NCBI GenBank assembly: GCA_963678675.1
Contig: OY783193.1
Location: 14,082,208 to 14,146,207, forward strand
From: Xiphydria camelus
Lineage: Eukaryota > Arthropoda > Insecta > Hymenoptera > Xiphydriidae
Length of the DNA: 64,000 nt
Direction of reading: 5' to 3'
In this document: one piece after another, positions 33,810 to 43,299 of the stretch
Layout of the letters: every line of letters begins with the position of its first letter
How positions within the stretch are numbered: the first letter of the stretch is position 1
Notes under the pieces: model-generated
What the model was told of the DNA's origin: nothing
Databases searched by the model: none
What the model saw: only the letters and a program-made list of their open reading frames with translations
Translations under genes and position numbers: made by a program

Positions 33810-34874
33810 AACAGTGACATTGAATCAGGTATGCAGATTTAACAGTAAATATAAACAAAAAATATTACATTTTTCTAATCAATTTGTTTAAATTTATAGA
33901 CGTAGGCTCCCGAGCATCTAGTGATCTGGATTCTGTTGACGAAGGTGACGATTCTGACTGGCCGGACACAGAAGATGATTAAATGATCGAACAACTGACG
34001 GTATTAAAATTGTCTTTATACGAAGTACCTACCATATATTTGTAAGTCGATAACTACTCTAAGAAATTAGTTCGCTTTAAAAAAATTTCTGTTAAAAATA
34101 TTCTTCCACTTCACGCACCTCGTTATATTTGTATAAAGCACTATATCGTCGGTCAAATGCCAAAAGGGTATTCTAAAAAAAAATTATATCATTCATCCGT
34201 TTTAAAAATTGTTAAACTTCCGACATCACAAATAAAATGTTGAGTGTCCTAACATAAGACTGATGTTTGATTGATATATTGAAGCTCATCAATATTGAAT
34301 GAGCGCTAAAATATTAACTCCAGGGAAAAACTAAATTACTATTATTACTAAAAAGATTCCAGAAAATAAACAAAATCATTATCTATATTAGAAGCATTCC
34401 TAATACAAAAAATTCTGCGGCAAACAACACGAAATCGAGGCGCGCACAATGGATGTTTAAACCGTTCCGCCAGGTAGTTAATGCCAATATTTTGTTCCGC
34501 CAATTTAAATTTCCACTTGAAACAGTTGCCTCAATAACATATTAAAAATTGAGCCTTAACTAAATAATAAAAATTTTATTGTTCACACGACGTATTTAGG
34601 ATGATCCGCCACCTTTTTAATGCCGGCCAATCGATCCGCCAATTTATATTCATAATTGTGGACTACCAGATGAATAGTAAACAAAATTTCAGCCTTAACT
34701 AAATAATAATTTTGTGCACTATTTTTTACAAGTTGGGGGCGTTCCGCCAGCCTCCCATACCGCTATCAAGGTTAATCCTCACGGATGGCACTTAGACATG
34801 CCCCCCACAACATTCTCTCAAAAAATAGGCCTTAACTAAATAATCACTGAAAAATGTCACTAGCTCTTAGTCTA
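33810..34874 (-). mobile_element. Right arm of giant palindromic transposon
   Basis: It mirrors 32172-33236 without any length difference. The differences spotted lie around the terminal exon (AAT TCA versus GAT TCT, TAG versus TAA). The same subterminal units occur in reverse order. The junction with the central segment carries a 16-bp direct microduplication, GAGCTCTTGAGAATGT (from 33766 and 33793), possibly a repair scar. Confidence 0.9.
33900..33982 (+). pseudogene. Mirror copy of the terminal exon
   Basis: On the plus strand, a donor GT at 33829-33830 and an acceptor AG at 33898-33899 enclose the same intron as on the other arm. The 83-bp exon that follows encodes the same acidic tail with one Asn-to-Asp change and ends in TAA. 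Its upstream exon is absent (only the last 19 bases, 33810-33828, remain), so it is an orphan exon duplicated with the arm. Confidence 0.75.
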
Positions 34875-35586
34875 ATAAGCATGGCAATAGAAACTCCAAA
34901 TATTCCTTCATCATTGTGCATCCTCGTATTGAACAATTTTTCATAAATAAAACGTCTCAGAAACATACAAAGCTCATCGGGCTATACGCATGACACATTT
35001 ACTCATTGTCAGTTTTCTTTACCGCATTCGGAACTGCAGACTTACCTTTTGTGAGGAATTATAAAAGTATCCTTCATATAATATGTTCAAGCAGAAAAAT
35101 TTATTGCGCGCGCCATCGGAAATTAAATCGTAAGGCAAGGGGTTAATACAGAAATGAGAAAATGTATTTAGCGAATGTTTATTTTATCGAAAATTAGTAA
35201 CAAAATTAGGAAAATTACTTTCTCAAGCAAGAATCACAAATATAGATATTTTTCAGCTTTACCAGCTGGCCCTCTTTAGATAGATACCTCTGTTCTAACA
35301 GTATAATCCGAGAATATGAGAAAACAGCTAGAAATAGTCATGCGTATAATTACCCGCTGCGACCTAATCGGATATGAAAAACAATTACTCGTAGATATTT
35401 TATCGGAAAAAAATGAACAACAGCTCAAACGACACGAAAAATAATGTACTTTCGTAAAACGTATTAAGTTGAATAAACAAGATGAAATTACGGATTTACC
35501 ACCCTATTTCCTAGACCTCCAAAATTACGTCAAAACAGAGGACTTAACTCTTTTCGACTTCTGTTATTAACAATGCTTCAAATCGA
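34875..35586. other. Unannotated AT-rich stretch
   Basis: No supported open frame, TIR or repeat was seen. Confidence 0.4.
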
Positions 35587-35831
35587 TATATGAGCCGTTG
35601 GAAACCAAAATGGTGGAAGTCACATTTAATGTAAGCTGAGATTATTTGACTGCAAAGTTAGGTACAATTTGAAAAATCTGTCTAGATGATACGAAACAGG
35701 TATGTGTACGATTTAAAATATCTGTTTGTATCATCTAGACAGATGTTAAATTGTACTTAACTTTGCAGTCAAATAATCTCAGCTTACATGAAACGTGACT
35801 TACGCCATTCTGGTTTTCAACGGCTCATATT
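35587..35831. mobile_element. 245-bp palindromic MITE
   Basis: It starts ATATGAGCCGTTG and ends with the complement. Arms of about 110 bp share GACTGCAAAGTTAGG-like and ATCTGTCTAGATGATAC sequences. It is non-coding. Confidence 0.85.
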
Positions 35832-36960
35832 ATAACTTATAGTTATATCATAAAGAATTATCTTTTGCTTCAATATTTCGACTCGATGACATTTCTTTCT
35901 ATCGAAGAAATAACCAAAACAACGATGCGCACAATTACCCAACTTTCCCCTATGTATATTAACTGTTTACAAATGAACTGTTTTCTCAGTATGTAACTCA
36001 TACAATGAGGGAGTCGAGGATGATACAAAAATAAACATTGTTACTATTAATTAATAGTAATTAAATCCTCGATCGGGATTCTAATCACATCCTCTCCTTT
36101 TGTTCATTAAACTATTATATTATATTATGTTCTTCGTTAAACAACTAACCAGCAATATCAACGAATTCATGCTTCTATAATCTTCCCGTACATCGAACAT
36201 CTTATTTTCCGGATCGTGATAAGTAGAGATATCCACTTTCGGGATATTTTCTCTCTTCCCGCTTACACACCCCGGGGTCCAGTCTTTACCGAACACGCGA
36301 TCCCCGGGGAGTCCTCCGAACTCATCCCTCCTCCGAAACCCCACGCCGCGTGATCTTCCCGAGATAGTCGGATGTTCCTCTCGCAAGATTTAGCACGTAG
36401 CTGAATCTCTTAGGACAGGGTGTGCGTGCGCGTGCGTCGTGCGTATAAAGAGCGATGATTAATAGCGCGCTAGACTGTGCGCGCGCGGTCGGATATTAAT
36501 AAATAGGGGGTATCTATATATTATCTCTTGCGTTAGGATATTAACGACCGACAATCGATGCCACGAGGCTCGAGCGCAATGCGAAAACTGTAACGCTGGA
36601 TTCGGCGTGGACTGGAAGCCTCCACACCTCTCACGTGACCCCCCGTAATAATTGGCACAGTTAATGATTCATTTTATTAATGCGAATCTGTTTTCGAGTT
36701 CTGTTTCGTTGACTAAAACTATATACAATATTTCTTGTATGTGTGAATGCATGTACAGTAACTTGATTACAAGCTGAGAAAAATACTAGTCATGGGTTAT
36801 TGTAGGATACGTACGTGGTACATAAATATAGTAGACACACACACCATTCACATAATGACGCCAATGAATTATTACGTCCTATCGGATTTAACGACGAAAT
36901 CTGAAGGTTCCGGTCGAATTCCATATGAATACGTATACAAAAAACCCATTTTCAACGATA
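35832..36960. other. Unannotated stretch with CpG-rich block 36220-36640
   Basis: The GC-rich part contains GTGCG/GCGC dinucleotide runs near 36420-36490 and a short minus-strand frame (36120-36386) without a domain. It resembles the other CpG islands of the window. Confidence 0.4.
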
Positions 36961-36965
36961 TCATT

Positions 36966-37290
36966 TATAGCGACATATCAGTTTTATCAACGCCTTTTCA
37001 TTGATTTATTAGAAAATTGATCCGATTTTAACGTCCAACTGTATGCTTTCTCACCATGAAGCACTTACGTATAGAAAATATTCATACGCGGAGCAGGAAT
37101 AGTACATTAGCTACATGTCTTTCACTTATAGCGACATATCAGTTTTAGTAACGCCTTTTCATTGATTTATTAGAAAATTGATCCGAATTTAACGTCCAAC
37201 TGTATGCTTTCTCACCATGAGGCACTTACGTGGATATAGGAAATATTCATACGCGAGCAGAGAGAGAGAGAGGAATAATACATTATATGA
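36966..37290 (+). repeat. Tandem duplication, 161-bp offset
   Basis: Positions 36966-37100 recur from 37127 with few changes: AGCGACATATCAGTTTTA, TTAGAAAATTGATCCGA and TCTCACCATGARGCACTTAC. A short GA run has expanded only in the second unit (37257-37273). It is non-coding. Confidence 0.85.
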
Positions 37291-37299
37291 CTTTCACAC

Positions 37300-37885
37300 A
37301 CAACTCGCCCTCACTCTTGAAATTATATTATTCATTTTTGATAGTGTGTTCAGCGATAGGATACAGTTCGGGTGTACTTTAGTTTATTTCTCTCGCGCTT
37401 TAAAAAAAAATAAAGGTCACACATAACTATAGTGTAGGGGCTTAGGTAATCTACTTTTTATAATATTTTCTTATTTTCAGAGTAAAGTTTTTTGTTCATT
37501 GTTCTATATTGTTTATTTAAATAGGATTTTCTAAACAAAATATATAACATTACCGGTTACAACGACTATTGGTTATAATGACCGTTGAAAATCGTTACAA
37601 CCAATTTCCACTGTAGATATGATTGGATAGTCGTTGGTACGTGACTTACCAAAATAGCGACGATTCGGAATCAGGAACATTAAAGGAAGTCGCTTACCTG
37701 CAACAAAAAGAGAGAAGACTATGAATCATCTGTTGATTAGTCGCTTATCGTCGCACAATAGGTACTCTCACCAAAATAAGACCGAATGAAATATAACCTG
37801 GATTATATTTTCCTTCAGGTCTCCTGTCAATTTAAACCCCAAAATACGTTCGAAATTAAAACATAAAGCCGGTTATCGAAAAAGT
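37300..37885. other. Unannotated AT-rich stretch
   Basis: Nothing was recognised. GGTTACAACGACTATTGGTT and nearby GGTTATAATGACCGTTG hint at a short degenerate duplication. Confidence 0.35.
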
Positions 37886-37889
37886 CAAT

Positions 37890-38540
37890 TAATTTAACTC
37901 CAGCGATGCGAGAGAAAGCCAGGATAAATTCATTCCACAACAACCCCCGATGCCTCGGTAATGTCGCGGCAAACGCTGCAGAGACGCGAGCGCACATTTC
38001 GCTCGCTTCTAAACATTGACGCATCGCAAATTCATTCGCGACAATTACGGCGAAAGGTTCATTAATAATTGATTATTCGGGACGATGAAAAATTCAGGAG
38101 CGCCGCACGAAGAGACCCCCGAGGGAAACTAAATGGCGCCGCGGTTTTGTCGACGGGGTGGCCGAAGATCCGACAGTACATTCTCCGGGGGGAGGGTGGA
38201 TATTTGTAGGTTAGTTATGGGTTCTACACGCGAGGTCTCCACGCGGGTCATGCCGCATTATGCAGTCCGCAAGGCGCGCGTTGTGGTTCTCAATTTGCGG
38301 GCATCCGCGCGCCGTAGAGCCCTCCCGGAACTTTCCGCAACGACCGAGGTATAATTTCGACGGAGAGACGGGAGCAAAGGTGAACTCGCCTCCGCCTCGC
38401 CGCCGCTACCGGAGAATTGCGGGGCATTACGGCACTGGCGTAAAATGCTCTCGCAAGCGTTGCACCTGCAGTTATCGCGGGTGGATATTGCAGCGCCGCA
38501 TCGAGACACGTTTCCTGAGCACGCGAAGAAATTGATACTC
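37890..38540. other. CpG-rich unique block
   Basis: GC-rich, with three overlapping frames of 73-91 codons on both strands, rich in Arg and Ala and lacking domains. It is a candidate regulatory or 5' exon region of an unseen host gene. Confidence 0.4.
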
Positions 38541-38707
38541 GTCTATGTGATATCTACCGCCTGATTGCGGGGAGCTGTCCTTATTATTTTTGTGGATGGT
38601 AGTTTCATCCGCATAATGTGATATCTCGTCCGAGTATTCGTCCCAGATGTTCGTTGTAGATTGGCGTCAATTTCAATGCGGTTAAATACATACCTACTTA
38701 TCTCATT

Positions 38708-39015
38708 AATTCGGTTTTTTTGTAAAAAAATATTGATATTCTAAAATTCAATTTGTAATCCGTATACACATTTAATATCAGACAAAAAAGAAAATGCCCG
38801 AAAAAATAATTATTCGCAAAGTTATAAGCGCATTTCTCTTTACGACATTGTGACGTCATCGAAACGCAAGAGAGACGCACTTATGCCAAACGAGTACGAG
38901 AGATATAGGCTTGCAATATAATGACGTAGCTGTATTTTTAAATGCCATTTTCCAGTTCATATGAGGCCGAGAATGAAAAATGAAAAAATTGCCTATATCA
39001 TTAGTCTACAAAATT
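38708..39015 (+). mobile_element. AATTCGG MITE family, copy 3 (right end lost)
   Basis: It begins AATTCGGTTTTTTTG and follows copies 1 and 2, including TGACGTCA near 38849 and GAGAGACGCACTTATGCCAA. Similarity fades near 39015 without the right TIR. Confidence 0.8.
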
Positions 39016-39331
39016 AGACCTTTTTTCTCATCAGACATGAAACAAGGTGGATTATATCTATATAGATCTCGACAGGCTGATTCTAAATCCTTTTTCCGCT
39101 TTGCTTAAGATGTCAAGTTTTTAGAAAAGTTAGGTGAAATGATAAGTAAATCGCGTTCCAGGAATCTAAATTTAACCTTCTAAAAAACTAGACATAGTAG
39201 CCAAATTTGTCCTGCTGATTCGAATTAAGCGTTAAAAAATGACTAAGAAGCATCCATTGAATTCCGCGATGTGATAAAATTCTAGTAGGTACAGACAATC
39301 ATTCAATGAGGTGTGCGTGATACTGTTTATA

Positions 39332-39700
39332 TACGGTGATCCAAATTGAACTTTAGGATTTAAATTACGCGCCATGTGCATTGTGTGAACGTTGGGAGTT
39401 TGCATTTTTACAGTTGGTATCGAAACACGTGGCGCATTCATTATGGCGCCGTATACTGTGCAGCAACGCATAAATATCGTACAAATTTATTATGAAAACA
39501 GGCGATCAGTTACGATTACATTAAGAAAACTTCGACGTATCATGTCAGCGGAGCCGTGGAGGGCATTTGACTGCCATCATATTTCATACCCAACTGCTAT
39601 AAGTTTGTACTTTAAACTGATAGGAATAAAATTCGGATTTTTCCAATATTTTGATTTTTGTTCAGAAAGCAAATCCTAAAGTTCAATTCGGATCACCCTA
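39332..39700 (+). mobile_element. IS630/Tc1-type miniature element, 369 bp
   Basis: TIRs TACGGTGATCCAAATTGAAC and the complement of TAGGGTGATCCGAATTGAAC extend to TTTAGGATTT. Both ends sit beside TA. It holds the 5' end of a transposase ORF and has lost the rest by internal deletion. Confidence 0.85.
39443..39679 (+). pseudogene. N-terminal HTH of transposase, then out of frame
   Basis: From the ATG at 39443 the peptide begins MAPYTVQQRINIVQIYYENR and continues VTITLRKLRRIM. This is the helix-turn-helix start seen in insect IS630-like transposases (DUF4817 type). After about 34 residues the sequence no longer resembles the family, which marks the deletion junction. It cannot encode catalysis. 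Confidence 0.7.
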
Positions 39701-39719
39701 TATATAATCTCTCGTGCAG

Positions 39720-40030
39720 CTAACTAAATATACATTTATCTTATCATATATGTAGTTAGAGTAACTTAAATTTAGTTGAAGTAACTTGTTGCTTAGCAGC
39801 TTCAACTAAATATTTGTTCAAGTAACTATGTATTTATCTAGACGCCCGTAACCTCAACATTTAGATGAATCGAACGATTTTGGTCTCAGTGTAGTTGATA
39901 CAATACTCTCATCGCGTTTGTCTGACAAAAGCTTTTGCTGAAATAAACCAACTCGGATTGATTTAACAACGCAGTGAATTTCAATTGATTTCAACTTACC
40001 GACAAAATGAATTTTATCGAATGAAACAAC
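39720..40030 (+). repeat. TTTAGTTGAA repeat family, copy related to 19.0-19.3 kb
   Basis: It matches 19000-19270 in direct orientation (GCTTCAACTAAATATTTGTT, CCAACTCGGATTGATTTAAC). A CTCAGTG terminus-like word lies inside, at about 39883. It is part of the CACTGAGA group. Confidence 0.7.
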
Positions 40031-40129
40031 AAAAATTGAGTTACTTTTTCTATACCTAGCGATTGTTCCTTTCTCAACATTTTGGGCATAGATGTTTTAT
40101 TTTCTCCTCGCTTCCCTTTGAATTCAAAC

Positions 40130-40620
40130 GATACACCCTTGCGCGAAATAATACCGCTACTACCTTCCCTTCGGGTCGAGTTCGATTTACGGCACGAGTT
40201 TCAGCGGTGCATCGGCACTACGTGCGTGCGAGGTCAGTGTTAAATCGACCGCGTGGGTGCTGAGCCGGCGTGTTATCGTTATATTCCTAACTAATTGCGT
40301 AGATAAAAGCTATCGCTTTGCATGCACAGAGGAGCACTCGTGTGGTCTCGGTGGAGATCGAGGAGGAGAAGGAGGAGGAGGAGGAGAGGTACGGATGGGA
40401 ACGGCTCGCTGCGAGCTCTACGTGACGCCATTGAGAGCACCTGCACACGACCATCCCATTACAGTCGACGATCGTCGGAACGATGTATCACGTCTCTCGA
40501 GCGAAAGACGTTTGAACGAACCGCAAACCTCACGGAAAACCTCCGTTCCTTTGAGCCGCTTCTCCTCTGTTCGGTACTAGCGTGGGTGAGGGAGGGGGGT
40601 GGTGACGGTCAAGCGGGAAA
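40130..40620. other. CpG-rich block with GGA microsatellite
   Basis: A GGA run at 40361-40387 would encode poly-Gly or poly-Glu/Arg depending on frame. Overlapping plus-strand frames (40257-40580, 40322-40660) show no domain. It is a candidate regulatory or UTR region. Confidence 0.4.
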
Positions 40621-40868
40621 GGAGATCGAATTTTTCACTCCGTCGTATTCACTTATATGAGAAAACGATGGTCACAACAAAGACCAGACGAAGTAACGGA
40701 ATCTCGCGAAGTTTTTCTTCGGCTCGTCTCCTCGAAGTTTTTCGAAAAATTCCAATTCCAGTATTAAAGTTTGCGAAAGCACTCTATCGTATTTACTTGT
40801 CTCTTCGGCGAAATTGAAATTGCAATCGCAACGACGAATTTCGGACGACGCGGACAAATCACGATGAA

Positions 40869-41325
40869 ATAGGGTCATCCCGCCCATCACAATTTTATAA
40901 GAATAATAGTTGCATTCGGAAACTGAAACGTAATAAGATTCTGTCTCATCAAAAAAAAAAACGATTTTGTTGATTGTTGCAAGTAGGAGAGCGTAAAATA
41001 TGGAAATCTTCAATTAAATTTAGCGCCGGATGTGACGTGATATATCCCAACGTCGAACGCACTGCGCCCATGCGTTTTCGGCAAGCGTCGAATGGTAATG
41101 GCGTTTGTTTACATTCGTAACCAATCACGGCTTTCGTTGCTTTCTAACCAATCAAAGGGGCGGGATATAAGACGCCATATGAAGGCGCACTTTTTAACTT
41201 TCTTGTTAATTTCCATTTTTTTCGCATATTAGGAGGAATAAATTTGAAAAACGAAAAAATAGGGATATTTTAATATTTCCTGAACTTTTATAATCCGAGA
41301 AAAAGAACTGACGGGATGACCCTAT
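40869..41325. mobile_element. MITE with promoter-like interior (457 bp)
   Basis: TIRs are AATAGGGTCATCCCG at the left and CGGGATGACCCTATT at the right. Inside, two CCAATCA boxes (about 41121 and 41147) precede GGGGCGGG and GATATAAGA (about 41156-41172), an order like CCAAT, GC box and TATA. No ORF follows within the element. Confidence 0.75.
41147..41175 (+). promoter_or_regulatory. CCAAT / GC-box / TATA-like cluster
   Basis: CCAATCAAAGGGGCGGG is followed directly by ATATAAG. A first CCAATCA lies about 26 bp upstream. The spacing is compatible with a core promoter, but no transcript can be shown. Confidence 0.3.
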
Positions 41326-41667
41326 TCCTCCCGCAGCCTCCCCAGATTTGTTTACAAAATTACTATATACTCCACTTTGCCGCGGGAAATCGTATTATAG
41401 ATTAAATTGTTTCAATAGACCCCGCTTAATCCTATTAGTTATTCGTTGAGTTATGCGGAACGGAAGTAATATCTCAATTCCGCCAGACGCTCGACCAACT
41501 CTAGCGCATCGACCTCGACGTCTGACCAATTTCGCGCTCGACTACTGCGTGACTCGGCATCGAACATCGCATCGCTCCGGTGATTGCTCCTGTTTTGCAC
41601 GAAAACGGCAAACTCTCTCGTGCGATTACGATTTTATGCGTGATGGAAAAACTCTACGAAGCACTTA

Positions 41668-42371
41668 TTGAGAAAAAAATTAAGTTGCTACAACCGAATT
41701 GTTTGGTCGAAGGTTAAATTTTGTCAAACTAATCATTATGTGTTTGGTTGGACTATGCACCATATAATGTGAATGTCCCAATTCCTGATCACGTTCCAAT
41801 TCCTAACCAAATCCTCAAATATCTCTTTATTAACTTATTGTACACTGTTCACATGAATATCTTTATTATCCCTTATTATTTAGATAAATATTTCTGTCAA
41901 TAGAAGGCACATCAATGTTATACTTTTATTAATACAACTAAATATATAAGTGGTTAGGAATTGGGATACTCACTTCAGTTGGAATAATTAAATTTATCAC
42001 TTTATTCAATTTGTTGGTGGGTTGTTGGGGGTTGATAGATAGTCAATTCAACTTGATTGCTTCGTTAAACTAATCCGAATTGGTTTGTTTGAACAAAAGT
42101 TTCTATCGAGCAAACAGTGGAAGTATAGTATTAATTGCATTGAGAAAAATATCGTTTAATTCAAATAATTTTGAAATCACGAGCAACCAACTTAATATAC
42201 ATACATAGTGATTTAAAGAAATATTTAGTTGAAGCAGGTAAGTATTTAGTTATGTCAACTAAATTTTAGTTACTTACACACATTTATTGTGAGATAACTT
42301 TATATTTAGTTGGGTGCCTGAGAAATTGAGGTCGGCAAAATTTAGTTAAATCGAACGATTTTTTTTCTCAG
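41668..42371. mobile_element. CACTGAGA-group element, degenerate ends
   Basis: It runs from TTATTGAGAAAAAAATTAAG to CGATTTTTTTTCTCAG. The left 100 bp match 19290-19370 inverted (AAGGTTAAATTTTGTCAAAC). The right part carries TTTAGTTRAA words like the other members. It is non-coding. Confidence 0.65.
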
Positions 42372-42379
42372 TTTGGTAA

Positions 42380-42790
42380 ACACATCCGTGGCAGCCGACA
42401 TACATCGACCGAGTCCACGGGGCCATTATTGAATGTGATACATCCATTTGGCTATACGCGCCGCAAAGATTGCACAGTTTCCAGGCACGGCTCTCGTTTC
42501 GCGCGGAAGCCGTGCCGCATTGCCGCCACTGGGGGCGCGCCTCGACTCTCCACGTAATTAAGCAGCAAACCAGTATTAAACCGAGGAAAGCCTGCAAAAT
42601 GAGAGTACCCTGCTGCGCGCCTGCACCCTACGTCAGTACAAATGCAGACACTACCGCGTACGCGTATAAATATACACATGCACGCGCATATAATATAATG
42701 TGTATATATACGTAGATGCATACGGAAGGAATATGCATACACGGAAGTAAAAGCAGGTGTGTGCGCGGTTTACGCAGGTATCCTTCTGCG
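42380..42790. other. GC-richer block
   Basis: Short frames on both strands lack domains. It is followed by a cluster of TAGGTACCT words near 42790-42815. Confidence 0.35.
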
Positions 42791-43089
42791 TAGGTACCTA
42801 AATAGGTACTCGAAGTATGTAGCTCCGAAGTGTCGGTCGTAGAAATCGTACAGGAGCACCTACACGTCGGGCAATTTAAGTCGGTCGAGTGAAGTGCAAT
42901 TCATTTCCAGTCAAATCAATTTTCGTCCCGGTTACCCCCTGGTGGAAATTCGAAGTCGATTTATGCTCACTCTTGCGTGGTAGAAAATAATTTTGCGTGG
43001 AGTGTTGGAGAGAGTTATAGATGGGGTGTAGTTATAGGTATTCTTGGTTGATGCACTGACAATGAGGAAAATAATTAGGTTAAAATGAT

Positions 43090-43290
43090 AAAATGCATGT
43101 AGTTGAATGCGTTTATTTATTTGAACCAAAATACTGGTTAGCTGAACCAAATATTTAGTTATTTTAACTAAAAAGTGATTAGTTTAACGAAACACAGATA
43201 GAGGATCGATATTTCACCAAACAGTTTGGTCATCGTCTTTAAGATGTTGATTAAATTGACCAAAATTTGTCTCACAATTAGTGTGGTTCT
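43090..43290. repeat. Fragment of the TTTAGTTGAA repeat group
   Basis: Words such as AACCAAATATTTAGTTATTT and CACCAAACAGTTTGGTC resemble the other members. The borders are unclear. Confidence 0.45.
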
Positions 43291-43299
43291 CGAAATGAT

